Source: Kumtagia ephedrae (lineage in GTDB: Bacteria > Pseudomonadota > Alphaproteobacteria > Rhizobiales > Rhizobiaceae). From it: a DNA stretch of 64,000 bases. A program made the translations under genes and the position numbers. How positions within the stretch are numbered: position 1 is the first letter of the stretch; each line of letters begins with the position of its first letter. The stretch covers positions 62,001 to 126,000 of the forward strand of contig NZ_PXYK01000008.1 of the NCBI RefSeq assembly GCF_003012745.1. The letters run 5' to 3'. The notes beneath the pieces are model-generated. The model was not told the origin of the DNA. It did no database searches and saw only the letters and a program-made list of their open reading frames with translations. Shown piece by piece: positions 56,478 through 64,000 of this stretch.

Positions 56478-57494
56478 ATGCTGGCGGAGGCGCCTCCCTT
56501 CTGGTGGCAGGCCGAGGCCGACTGGCGCGCCACGGCGCTCACGCCGCTGTCGCTCGTCTATGCGGCGGCGGCCGGTCGCCGCCTGGTGCGGGCGCCGCGC
56601 GAGAAGGTGGCGCTTCCGGTCCTGTGCGTCGGCAACTTCACCGTCGGCGGCTCCGGCAAGACCCCGGTGGCGATCGCGCTGGCCCGGAGGGCCAGGGCGA
56701 TGAAGCTGAAGCCCGGCTTCCTGTCGCGCGGCCATGGCGGCAATGTCGGGGCGTCCCGAATCGTCGATCCGGTGCTTGAGGACGCCCGCCATGCCGGCGA
56801 CGAGCCGCTGCTGCTGGCGGCCCACGCGCCTGTCGCGGTCTCGCCCGACCGGGCGGCCGGCGCGCGGCTGCTGGCGGCGCGCGGCTGCGATTTCCTCATC
56901 ATGGACGACGGTTTTCAGAGCGCCCGCATCCACATGGACTATGCCTTGCTGGTGGTCGATGCCGGCCATGGCGTCGGCAATGGCAGGGTGCTGCCGGCCG
57001 GGCCGCTGCGCGCGCGTGTGGTCGACCAGCTCCGCCATGCCGACGCCGTGCTGCGCATGGGCGAGGGGACAGCCGCCGATCCCGTGGTGCGTCAGGCGGC
57101 TCGCGCCGGCAAGCCGGTCTACGATGCGGTCTCGCGCCCGCGCGATCCCGATCGCTTTGCCGGCCGCCGCTTCCTGGCCTTCGCCGGCATCGGCCATCCC
57201 GAGAAATTCTTCGCCATGCTGCGGCGGGTCGGCGCCGAGGTGGCGGTCGCCCGGCCGTTTCCCGACCACCACTTCTATACGACGGACGAGCTGCGCGCGC
57301 TGATGGCGGAGGCTCGAACTGAGCGGCTGACCCTTGTCACCACCGCGAAGGACATGGCCCGTCTGTCGGAAGAGCGTGTGCCCGCCGGCTTCCTCGCCAT
57401 GACGGAGACCTTCGAGATCGATGCCGTCTTCGACAGCGACGCGGTGCCGCGAAGGATCATCGACGAGACCTTGCGCGCCTGGCGTCGGCGCTAG
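56478..57494 (+). CDS. lpxK: Tetraacyldisaccharide 4'-kinase
   Basis: A 338-residue membrane-associated kinase that phosphorylates the lipid A precursor at the 4' position. The P-loop-type motif is Gly-Asn-Phe-Thr-Val-Gly-Gly-Ser-Gly-Lys-Thr-Pro, followed by Ser-Arg-Gly-His-Gly-Gly and Met-Asp-Asp-Gly-Phe-Gln. Third of the three linked lipid A/Kdo genes. Its stop overlaps that of the convergent DUF2093 gene. Confidence 0.96.
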   Translation: MLAEAPPFWWQAEADWRATALTPLSLVYAAAAGRRLVRAPREKVALPVLCVGNFTVGGSGKTPVAIALARRARAMKLKPGFLSRGHGGNVGASRIVDPVLEDARHAGDEPLLLAAHAPVAVSPDRAAGARLLAARGCDFLIMDDGFQSARIHMDYALLVVDAGHGVGNGRVLPAGPLRARVVDQLRHADAVLRMGEGTAADPVVRQAARAGKPVYDAVSRPRDPDRFAGRRFLAFAGIGHPEKFFAMLRRVGAEVAVARPFPDHHFYTTDELRALMAEARTERLTLVTTAKDMARLSEERVPAGFLAMTETFEIDAVFDSDAVPRRIIDETLRAWRRR

Positions 57495-57727
57495 CTGAGG
57501 CGGCGCTTGCGCAACTCCGGATTGGTCTCGATCTCGCGCTGCAGCGAGGCGGCGGCGTCGATATACGGCTCCTGGCGCGCCACGCTCCAGTATTTCAGCT
57601 CGTCGAGCGCAATGCGCCCGCCGGTCACCGCGCAGGACACGAAGGATCCCGGGCTGGTTACCTGAAAATCGCCGTCGAGATAGCGGACCCCGGCTTCCCT
57701 TGCGCCTGGACCCTCGAAACGGTTCAT
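57491..57727 (-). CDS. DUF2093 family protein
   Basis: A 78-residue protein matching the alphaproteobacterial DUF2093 type (Val-Arg-Tyr-Leu-Asp-Gly-Asp-Phe-Gln-Val, Gly-Gly-Arg-Ile-Ala-Leu-Asp-Glu-Leu-Lys-Tyr-Trp). Function unknown. The start at 57727 has AAAGGA upstream. It is convergent with lpxK, the stops overlapping. Confidence 0.85.
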   Translation of the reverse strand: MNRFEGPGAREAGVRYLDGDFQVTSPGSFVSCAVTGGRIALDELKYWSVARQEPYIDAAASLQREIETNPELRKRRLS

Positions 57728-57883
57728 GCTCGATCCTTTCAATCCCGCTTCTTCCGCCATAAATCGGCAGGGAGGTCAAGCGTAGCGGCCCGTTGATCTT
57801 CCGGACCATCCATACGATCACGCTCGCCCGCGGCGGCGGGAAATCCTGGCGCTTGAGGATGCAGTTCGTCCAAGGTGGCAGAA

Positions 57884-57928
57884 TTAGGAATGAAATTCCT
57901 TATCGGTTTCCCATTTATCTTCGATAAG
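57884..57928 (+). promoter_or_regulatory. Inverted repeats upstream of the amino acid binding protein gene
   Basis: TTAGGAAT-gaa-ATTCCTTA (57884-57902, one arm mismatch) overlaps the start of a second inverted repeat, CTTATCG (57899-57905) with CGATAAG (57922-57928). Both lie 45-90 bp before the start codon at 57973 in an AT-rich patch, suggesting an operator and promoter region. The regulator is unknown. Confidence 0.45.
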
Positions 57929-57972
57929 CGGCCATCTCAGCATTTCGATCCAACCAAAGGTAGGATTCTGTC

Positions 57973-58746
57973 ATGAAGCTCTTCAAGTCGCTGCTCGTCG
58001 CCGGGGCCCTACAGCTCCTGGCGCTGGCCCCTTCGCATGCCGGCGAGAACCTGGCGAAGATCCAGTCGGCCGGCATCATCAAGATCGGCACCGAGGGCAC
58101 CTACGCGCCCTTCACCTATCACGACACCACCGGGGCGCTGGTCGGCTTCGACGTCGAGATCGGCCAGGCGATCGCCAAGCGCCTCGGGGTCAAGGCGGAG
58201 TTCCTGGAGGGTAAGTGGGACGGCCTGATCGCCGGCCTCGACGCCAACCGCTACGACGCCGTCATCAACCAGGTCGGCATCACCGAGCAGCGCAAGCAGA
58301 AATACGATTTCTCCGTTCCCTACATCGCCTCCAAGGCGGTGCTGATCGTCGGCGCCGACAACGAGGAGATAAAGTCCTTCGCCGACCTCAAGGGCAAGAA
58401 GTCGGCGCAGTCGCTGACCAGCAATTTCGGCCGCCTGGCGGAAGCCAACGGCGCCGAGCTGGTCGGCACCGACGGTTTCGACCAGTCGATCCAGCTTCTG
58501 CTCAGCGGCCGCGCCGACGCCACCATCAACGACAGCCTGTCCTTCCTCGATTTCAAGAAGCACAAGCCCGACGCCCCGGTGAAGATCGTGGCGCAGGAGG
58601 ACAAGGCCGACCATTCCGGCGTGATCATCCGCAAGGGCGAGCCGGAACTGCTGGAGGCGATCAACAAGGCGCTGGCCGAGATCAAGGCCGACGGCACCTA
58701 CAAGCAGATCTCCGACAAATATTTCGGTCAGGACGTCTCGCAGTAG
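57973..58746 (+). CDS. Polar amino acid ABC transporter substrate-binding protein
   Basis: A 257-residue periplasmic protein of the SBP family 3. The signal peptide ends near residue 23 (Ser-His-Ala-Gly). The mature start Gly-Thr-Glu-Gly-Thr-Tyr-Ala-Pro-Phe-Thr and Gly-Phe-Asp-Val-Glu-Ile resemble cystine/cysteine binding proteins (FliY/TcyA group), but specificity is not provable. It is separated from the permease gene by a repeat and a terminator-like palindrome, allowing excess production of the binding protein. Confidence 0.92.
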   Translation: MKLFKSLLVAGALQLLALAPSHAGENLAKIQSAGIIKIGTEGTYAPFTYHDTTGALVGFDVEIGQAIAKRLGVKAEFLEGKWDGLIAGLDANRYDAVINQVGITEQRKQKYDFSVPYIASKAVLIVGADNEEIKSFADLKGKKSAQSLTSNFGRLAEANGAELVGTDGFDQSIQLLLSGRADATINDSLSFLDFKKHKPDAPVKIVAQEDKADHSGVIIRKGEPELLEAINKALAEIKADGTYKQISDKYFGQDVSQ

Positions 58747-58763
58747 GAAACCGCCGGAAGTCC

Positions 58764-58862
58764 TGGAGCATGATCCCGAAAGGTGCAGACTTTTCGTATA
58801 AGATCATGCGGCGAAACAAAGGGTTGGAGCAGGATGGCTTCGCTCGAAGTCATCCTGCTCTG
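58764..58862 (+). repeat. Rhizobial palindromic intergenic repeat
   Basis: A two-hairpin element beginning GGAGCATGATCCCGAAA. Arms are GCATGATC (58768-58775) with GATCATGC (58802-58809), then GAGCAGGATG (58827-58836) with CATCCTGCTC (58851-58860). The opening sequence is a familiar dispersed repeat of Rhizobium/Mesorhizobium genomes, which supports the taxonomic call. Confidence 0.8.
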
Positions 58863-58894
58863 ACGGGCGGCCGGTCGATCGACCGGCCGCCCGT
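58863..58894 (+). terminator. Perfect 32-bp palindrome, likely terminator after the binding-protein gene
   Basis: Sixteen-base GC-rich arms meet at GATC and are followed by TTGTTTG on the plus strand. It sits between the binding-protein and permease genes and could act as a partial terminator or mRNA stabiliser. Confidence 0.6.
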
Positions 58895-58954
58895 TTGTTT
58901 GCCCGCTTGCTTCATGCCAAGGTCTGCCGCCCTCGTGGTTTCGGGAGATGACGC

Positions 58955-59635
58955 GTGCCCCACTGGCTTCAACTGATGCTGGACTCGCTCGGCCCGCTGT
59001 TGTGGGCGGCGGTGAAATTCACAGCGCCGCTGACCATCCTGTCCTTCGCGCTGGGGCTGACAGTCGGCCTGATCGCCGCGCTGGTCCGGCTGTTCGCACC
59101 GGCGCCCTTCGCCGCGGCGATCCGCTTCTACGTCTGGATCATCCGCGGCACGCCGCTTCTGGTGCAGCTCTTCCTCATCTTCTACGGCCTGCCCAGCGCC
59201 GGCATCGTCATCGACGCCTTCCCGGCTGCCCTCATCGGCTTCACGCTCAACATCGGTGCCTATTCCTCCGAGATCATCCGCGCCGCCATCTCCTCGGTGC
59301 CGCGGGGCCAGTGGGAGGCCTCCTATTCGATCGGCATGAGCTTTCAGCAGACGATCCGCCGCACCATCCTGCCGCAGGCCGGCCGGGTCGCGGTGCCGCC
59401 GCTTTCCAACACCTTCATCTCGCTGGTCAAGGACACCTCGCTCGCCGCCGCCATCACCGTGCCGGAGCTGTTCCAGGCGGCGCAGCGTATCGTCGCCACC
59501 ACCTACGAGCCGCTGATCCTCTACATCGAGGCGGCGCTGATCTACCTGGCGCTGAGCTCGATCCTGTCGGCCCTGCAGGTGCGGCTGGAGGAACGGCTCA
59601 ACCGCTATGGCGGCTTCCTGGAGGCGCGGTCGTGA
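58955..59635 (+). CDS. Polar amino acid ABC transporter permease
   Basis: A 226-residue HisMQ-type permease with about five transmembrane segments. The ATPase-coupling loop contains Glu-Ile-Ile-Arg-Ala-Ala-Ile-Ser-Ser-Val-Pro-Arg-Gly-Gln-Trp-Glu-Ala. Start is GTG 58955 with GGGAG upstream. It overlaps the ATPase gene by four bases. A single permease gene implies a homodimeric channel. Confidence 0.93.
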   Translation: MPHWLQLMLDSLGPLLWAAVKFTAPLTILSFALGLTVGLIAALVRLFAPAPFAAAIRFYVWIIRGTPLLVQLFLIFYGLPSAGIVIDAFPAALIGFTLNIGAYSSEIIRAAISSVPRGQWEASYSIGMSFQQTIRRTILPQAGRVAVPPLSNTFISLVKDTSLAAAITVPELFQAAQRIVATTYEPLILYIEAALIYLALSSILSALQVRLEERLNRYGGFLEARS

Positions 59636-60378
59636 TCGAGCTCGTCGACATCGAAAAGCGTTTCGGCGACAACGTCGTGCTGAAGGACGTCACGCTGCGC
59701 ATGCGCGAGGGCTCGGTGACCGCGCTGGTCGGCCCGTCCGGCGGAGGGAAAAGCACGCTGCTGCGCTGCATCAACCTCCTGGAGATCCCGACCGCCGGTA
59801 CGGTGCGCATCGGCGAGGATTCCCTGCGGTTCCATCCCGGCCAGAAGGTCGGCTGGGCCTCGATCCAGAAACTGCGCCGCCAGACCGGCATGGTCTTTCA
59901 GAATTTCCAGCTCTTTCCCCACAGGACTGCCATCGAGAACGTCATGGAGGGCTTGGTTACGGTGCTCAGATGGCCGGCCGGCAAGGCGCGTGAGCGGGCG
60001 CAGGCGCTGCTCGACAAGGTCGGGCTGGCTGAAAAAGCCGACGCCTGGCCGGCGACGCTGTCGGGCGGCCAGCAGCAGCGTGTGGCCATCGCCCGCGCGC
60101 TGGCGCCGTCGCCGCGCGTGCTTTTGTGCGACGAGCCGACCTCGGCCCTCGACCCGGAACTGTCGGAGGAGGTGGTCGACGTGCTCGGCCAACTGGCGAA
60201 GGAAGGCACCACCATGGTGATGGCCACCCACGACCTTAGGCTCGCCTCCCGGGTCGCGCACGAGGTCGTGTTTCTTGAAGCGGGCAAGGTGGTGGAGAAG
60301 GGCGAGCCGGCGAAAATCTTCGGCAGCCCCGAGCGCGAACGCACGAAACGCTTCATCGCCACGCTGACGCAGCGGTGA
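59632..60378 (+). CDS. Polar amino acid ABC transporter ATP-binding protein
   Basis: A 248-residue ATPase with Walker A GPSGGGKST, signature LSGGQQQR, Walker B LLCDEPTSALDPE and switch His in Ala-Thr-His-Asp. Start is GTG 59632, overlapping the permease stop (GTGA). A longer upstream frame exists but is the permease gene read out of phase. It is convergent with mutL, six bases apart. Confidence 0.95.
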   Translation: MIELVDIEKRFGDNVVLKDVTLRMREGSVTALVGPSGGGKSTLLRCINLLEIPTAGTVRIGEDSLRFHPGQKVGWASIQKLRRQTGMVFQNFQLFPHRTAIENVMEGLVTVLRWPAGKARERAQALLDKVGLAEKADAWPATLSGGQQQRVAIARALAPSPRVLLCDEPTSALDPELSEEVVDVLGQLAKEGTTMVMATHDLRLASRVAHEVVFLEAGKVVEKGEPAKIFGSPERERTKRFIATLTQR

Positions 60379-60384
60379 GGGGCG

Positions 60385-62214
60385 TCAGCGCCTTCCGAAC
60401 AGCCTCTCGATGTCGGCGAGTTTCAGCTCGATATAGGTCGGCCGGCCGTGGTTGCAGGTTCCCGATCCCGGCGTGGCCTCCATCTGCCGGAGCAGGGCGT
60501 TCATCTCGTCCGGCAGCAGCCGGCGGCCGGAGCGCACCGAGCCGTGGCAGGCCATGGTGGCGGCAATCGCGTGCAGCCGCTCCTTCAGCGTGTCGACCGT
60601 GTCGGTCTCGGCGATCTCGTCGGCGAGGTCGCGCACCAGCTGCTCGACATTGGCCTCGCCCAGCATGGCCGGTGTCTCGCGCACGGCGACCGCGCCGGGG
60701 CCGAAGCGTTCGATGCCGAGGCCGAAGCGCTTCAGCGTATCGGCATGCCGCGCCAGCCGCTCGGCGTCGTCCTCGCTGAGGTCGACGATGGTCGGCAGAA
60801 GCAGCATCTGCGCCGGCATTGGCCGCGCCTCCAGCGCATTCTTCAGCGCCTCGTAGACCAGCCGCTCATGCGCGGCGTGCTGGTCGACGATGACCAGCGA
60901 ATCGCCGGTCTGCGCGACGATGTAGTTTTCGTGCACCTGCGCCCGCGCCGCGCCGAGCTGGAAACCCAATGCCTCCGGCGCCGGCTCGTCGGTCCCTGCG
61001 CGCGCGTCGGCGCTGTCGAGCGGCCCAGTATCGAAGGCCGCCTGCACGTCCTCGGCAAAACCCGCCGCCAGCGGCCGCTGGAACGAGCGCGCGGCGTCGA
61101 ACACGCCGGGAACGGCACTGCGGAAGGCCGGATTGTAGCCGCGGTGGCCGCCGCTCGGGCCGGGATGGCCGTAGGTCGTCGGGCCGGCGCGGAAGGCGCC
61201 CAGCATCGCCGCCGCGCCGGTCGAAGCCGGACGGATGCCGGCGCCGGCCAGCGCCTCGCGGATCGCCCCGACGATCAGGCCGCGCACCAGGCCGGGGTCG
61301 CGAAAACGCACGTCGGCCTTGGCCGGATGCACGTTGACGTCGACCAGCGCCGGGTCGAGCGACAGGAACAGCGCGGCCACCGCATGGCGGTCGCGCGCCA
61401 GCGTGTCGGCGAAGGCGCCGCGGATGGCTGACGCGATCAGCCGGTCGCGCACCGGCCGGCCGTTGACATAGACATATTGCTGCAGCGCGTTGGCGCGCGA
61501 ATAGGAGGGGATTGAGACGTGTCCGTCGAGCCGCACGCCTTCGCGCGCCGCATCGATCGCCAGCGAATTCTCCGGGAATTCGACGCCCATCACCTGGGCG
61601 ATGCGCTTCAGCCGGTCGCCGGCGGTGGTGAAGTCGAGCGTCGAGCGGTCCGAACCTGACAGCGTGAAGCGGATATTCGGGAAGGCGATGGCGATGCGCC
61701 TGATCACGTCGGCGATCGCGCTCGCCTCGGCCCGCTCGCCCTTCATGAATTTCAGCCTGGCCGGGGTGGCGTAGAAAAGGTCCCTCACCTCCACGGCCGT
61801 GCCGCGATTGGCGCCGGCCGGTTTCACCGCCGAGACGCGCCCGCCCTCGACCGTGATCTCGGCGGCCTCGCCGTCGGCGGTGCGCGAGCGGATCGAAAGC
61901 CGCGACACCGAGCCGATCGACGGCAGCGCCTCGCCACGGAAGCCGAGCGAGCGGATGTCGTGGATGTCGTTGCCGAGTTTCGACGTGCAGTGCCGCGACA
62001 CCGCGAGCGCCAGCTCGCCGGCGGCGATGCCGAACCCGTCGTCGGTGACGCGGATCAGCGACAGCCCGCCGCCCGCCGTGGCGATCTCGATGCGGGTGGC
62101 GCCGGCGTCCACCGCGTTCTCGACCAGTTCCTTGACCACGCTCGCCGGCCGCTCGATCACCTCGCCGGCGGCGATCTGGTTGACCATCGTTTCGGAAAGC
62201 TGGCGGATCGGCAT
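60385..62214 (-). CDS. mutL: DNA mismatch repair protein MutL
   Basis: A 609-residue GHKL ATPase. N-terminal motifs are Asn in [18 protein letters not shown] and Gly-Phe-Arg-Gly-Glu-Ala-Leu. The C-terminal endonuclease motif DQHAxxExxxxE is intact ([12 protein letters not shown]), as expected where MutH is absent, so this MutL should itself nick DNA during mismatch repair. The linker between about residues 340 and 420 is low in conservation. Confidence 0.96.
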   Translation of the reverse strand: MPIRQLSETMVNQIAAGEVIERPASVVKELVENAVDAGATRIEIATAGGGLSLIRVTDDGFGIAAGELALAVSRHCTSKLGNDIHDIRSLGFRGEALPSIGSVSRLSIRSRTADGEAAEITVEGGRVSAVKPAGANRGTAVEVRDLFYATPARLKFMKGERAEASAIADVIRRIAIAFPNIRFTLSGSDRSTLDFTTAGDRLKRIAQVMGVEFPENSLAIDAAREGVRLDGHVSIPSYSRANALQQYVYVNGRPVRDRLIASAIRGAFADTLARDRHAVAALFLSLDPALVDVNVHPAKADVRFRDPGLVRGLIVGAIREALAGAGIRPASTGAAAMLGAFRAGPTTYGHPGPSGGHRGYNPAFRSAVPGVFDAARSFQRPLAAGFAEDVQAAFDTGPLDSADARAGTDEPAPEALGFQLGAARAQVHENYIVAQTGDSLVIVDQHAAHERLVYEALKNALEARPMPAQMLLLPTIVDLSEDDAERLARHADTLKRFGLGIERFGPGAVAVRETPAMLGEANVEQLVRDLADEIAETDTVDTLKERLHAIAATMACHGSVRSGRRLLPDEMNALLRQMEATPGSGTCNHGRPTYIELKLADIERLFGRR

Positions 62215-62300
62215 GGCGCCATTTTATAGGGGATTCGCCGGCGGGACGAAACGGCGAGCGCTTCACGTAGCTTGGGACGCGCTGTATTGATTGGAAGCGC

Positions 62301-62738
62301 CTACACGAACTGCAGCGTCGCCGCCGCGAGCGCCAGGTAGCGCCCGGTCTTGGCGATCGCGACGATCGTGACAAAGCTCCACAGCGGCTCGCGCAGCACG
62401 CCGGGGACCACGGTCAGCGCGTCGCCGCCGATCGGCAGCCAGCTGAGCAGCAGCGACCAGCGGCCATAGCGGCTGTACCAGCGCGTCGCCCGCTCCAGCG
62501 CCGCATCGCTCGCCGGGAACCAGCGCCGGCCGCGAAACCGCTCGATGCCGCGCCCCAGCACCCAGTTGACCACCGAGCCGAGCACGTTGCCGATGCTCGC
62601 CACGAGCAGCAGCAAGGCAATCGAAAAGCGGTCGGCGACGAGCAGCCCGACCAGCACCGTCTCCGACTGGGCGGGAAGCACGGTCGCCGCGAGGAAGGCG
62701 CTGCCGAACAGGCCGAGATAGGCGGCGAAGTCCGTCAT
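62301..62738 (-). CDS. YqaA family (DedA/SNARE-associated-like) membrane protein
   Basis: A 145-residue inner-membrane protein with three to four hydrophobic segments. It shows the YqaA pattern (Phe-Leu-Ala-Ala-Thr-Val-Leu-Pro, Gly-Asn-Val-Leu-Gly-Ser-Val-Val-Asn-Trp, Arg-Tyr-Gly-Arg-Trp, Leu-Pro-Ile-Gly-Gly-Asp). Function unknown; DedA relatives act in lipid scrambling and membrane homeostasis. The ATG at 62738 begins the homology, though the frame is open upstream. Confidence 0.85.
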   Translation of the reverse strand: MTDFAAYLGLFGSAFLAATVLPAQSETVLVGLLVADRFSIALLLLVASIGNVLGSVVNWVLGRGIERFRGRRWFPASDAALERATRWYSRYGRWSLLLSWLPIGGDALTVVPGVLREPLWSFVTIVAIAKTGRYLALAAATLQFV

Positions 62739-62988
62739 GGCGCTTCGCGGCGCCGGGGCGCATCGGGCGGGTGACGCAGGTTTTGCATGAGACGAGCTAA
62801 TGCAGGGAGACAGGATTTTCAAACGCTGCGTCCCCCGTGCGCCGATAGCTCGGTGGCGGCCCCGTGCCGAAGCGACGATGACCGGCCGCCCAAGGACGCG
62901 ATCGCCGCGGCGGCATTCCATCGCCCGCAAAAAAGCCGCGATGGCCGATGCTTGGTTCCGAACCGACATCGGCTTGCGAGGAATCGCG

Positions 62989-63453
62989 ATGCTTGCGCAG
63001 AAAACGCCACTCGTCAGGCTGGTTTTGCCCTGTGCGCTCCTCGTCTGCGCGCTGTCGCCGGCGCAGGCGGCCGAAACGCCGACGGAGGCGGTCATGGCCT
63101 TCTACGACCGGCCCGGCCTCGAAAATGATCCGGCGGCGCGGGACCGCTTCGCCGATCCTGCCAGGAGCGTGCTCGACGGCAGCGACCGGCTGCGGCGGTC
63201 GGGGCAGGGCGAGTGCCTCGACCCTCATATGGCGCTGGACAATGTCGAGGGCGACGCCGCGGACCTGCGCAGGACGCTCAGAACGCGCGAAGTCGTCCAG
63301 GCCGAGGAGGCGAAAGTGCTCGTCGCCTTCACCGCGCAAGGCGCGCCGCATCGCATGGAATGGAAGCTGAAGAAAGTCGGCGGCGCGTGGAAGGTCGTCG
63401 ACATCCTGTCGGTTACCGGCGAATGGGCGCTCAGCCAGTACAATTGCGAATGA
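62989..63453 (+). CDS. Hypothetical secreted protein
   Basis: A 154-residue protein with a clear signal peptide (residues 1-26, ending Ala-Gln-Ala-Ala). The mature part is a small alpha+beta domain resembling DUF3828-type or NTF2-like secreted proteins, with Trp-Lys-Val-Val-Asp-Ile and a C-terminal Cys. GAGGA lies seven bases before ATG 62989; the frame is open further upstream but would bury the signal peptide. It lies 140 bp upstream of the superoxide dismutase gene. Confidence 0.75.
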   Translation: MLAQKTPLVRLVLPCALLVCALSPAQAAETPTEAVMAFYDRPGLENDPAARDRFADPARSVLDGSDRLRRSGQGECLDPHMALDNVEGDAADLRRTLRTREVVQAEEAKVLVAFTAQGAPHRMEWKLKKVGGAWKVVDILSVTGEWALSQYNCE

Positions 63454-63593
63454 CGTCGAGCCGCCTCGACGCATTGCGTCCGATCCGCCAGGTCACGGAT
63501 GCGCGGCGCGCAGCCGCGATCGACCAGGCGGGAGGGAACGCATCGGGCGAACGGGTGTTGGGAGCACAACCATCCCGCAAAGGAGTCGATACG

Positions 63594-64000
63594 ATGATCG
63601 TTACACGCCGTTCAGCCCTGATGATCGCCGCCGGAGCCGCCGTGGCCGCGACGGCACGTCCCTCGATCCTGCGCGCCGCCAGCCCGTTCGAGCAGCCGCC
63701 TTTGCCTTACGGCGAGGATGCGCTGGCGCCGCAGATCTCGGCGCGTACCGTCGGCCTGCATTACGGCAAGCACCACAAGGCCTATTTCGACAAGCTGAAC
63801 CAGCTGGCGCCGGGCACGCCCTACGCCGACATGGAGCTCCGCGAGGTGGTCGTCGCCGCGAAGAAGGACGGCGAGGACAAGATTTTCAACCAGGCCGGCC
63901 AGGCCTGGAACCACGTCTTCTACTGGGAGCAGTTCAAGGGCGGCCCGGCCAAGCCGGCCGGCGCGTTCGCCGAGGCGATCGAGCGCGATTTCAACGGCGA
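63594..64000 (+). CDS. Exported Fe/Mn superoxide dismutase, truncated by the window end
   Basis: The first 135 codons of a Fe/Mn-type superoxide dismutase. A twin-arginine signal (Thr-Arg-Arg-Ser-Ala-Leu-Met) precedes the domain, pointing to Tat export of the folded metalloenzyme. The domain shows Pro-Leu-Pro-Tyr, His-Tyr-Gly-Lys-His-His-Lys-Ala-Tyr (first metal histidine region) and Asn-His-Val-Phe-Tyr-Trp (second metal His). The remaining two ligands lie beyond the window. AGGAG sits before ATG 63594. Confidence 0.9.
   Translation, partial: MIVTRRSALMIAAGAAVAATARPSILRAASPFEQPPLPYGEDALAPQISARTVGLHYGKHHKAYFDKLNQLAPGTPYADMELREVVVAAKKDGEDKIFNQAGQAWNHVFYWEQFKGGPAKPAGAFAEAIERDFNG

Overview
The window is GC-rich and densely coded, and looks chromosomal from an alphaproteobacterium of the order Rhizobiales, most likely Phyllobacteriaceae (Mesorhizobium/Aminobacter-like). 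Evidence: the block HAD hydrolase-ribF-MipA-ileS-lipoprotein-tadA-rluB-rsmD-two M16 peptidases, the block pmbA-cysQ-DUF4170-DUF374-waaA-lpxK, a groESL operon with a perfect CIRCE element, CHCC zinc-finger and DUF2093 proteins, and interspersed rhizobial palindromic repeats. The genus is inference. I saw no rRNA, tRNA, CRISPR array, phage or insertion sequence.

Layout. 1-6.5 kb: a DUF2459 gene broken by an internal TAG, an FAD monooxygenase, a CHCC zinc-finger protein, then ppk-ppx (polyphosphate synthesis and breakdown) behind a candidate Pho box. 6.6-13 kb (minus strand): a DoxX protein and a purine-nucleoside-type uptake operon (adenosine/adenine deaminase, BMP-type binding protein, double ATPase, two permeases). 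13.2-27.9 kb (plus strand, divergent from that operon): a long, tightly overlapping catabolic cluster encoding a degenerate acylphosphatase-like protein, a stand-alone Rieske protein, a GST-like protein, adenine deaminase, a LysR regulator, a two-subunit thiamine-diphosphate enzyme, a GMC oxidoreductase, an ATZ/TRZ amidohydrolase, a Rieske-type oxygenase that has lost its Rieske centre, a fused FAD-molybdopterin hydroxylase with its 2Fe-2S subunit, and an aldehyde dehydrogenase. 28-34.5 kb (minus): DoxX, fumC, groEL-groES, and a TadG-like von Willebrand protein. 35-50 kb (mostly plus): housekeeping genes, with a RES/Xre toxin-antitoxin pair on the minus strand. 50-64 kb: a MATE transporter, pmbA, cysQ, lipid A/Kdo genes, a polar amino acid ABC transporter, mutL, a YqaA-like membrane protein and a truncated Tat-exported superoxide dismutase.

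The most interesting part is 11.9-27.9 kb. An oxygenase lacking the Rieske cluster, a separate Rieske protein and a GST-like protein recall the NdmC/NdmD/NdmE methylxanthine N7-demethylase of Pseudomonas, but here the Rieske centre is a free protein and no reductase is encoded. Together with purine deaminases, a xanthine-dehydrogenase-like hydroxylase and a nucleoside transporter, this suggests an undescribed route for a substituted purine (methylated, or bearing a cytokinin-like side chain). The substrate is inference.

Other points of note: a 138-bp palindromic element inserted in frame in ileS, next to a codon-usage-atypical segment of the same gene; a 198-bp tandem duplication in the rluB low-complexity region; and an orphan plus-strand terminator upstream of fumC that may end a small RNA.
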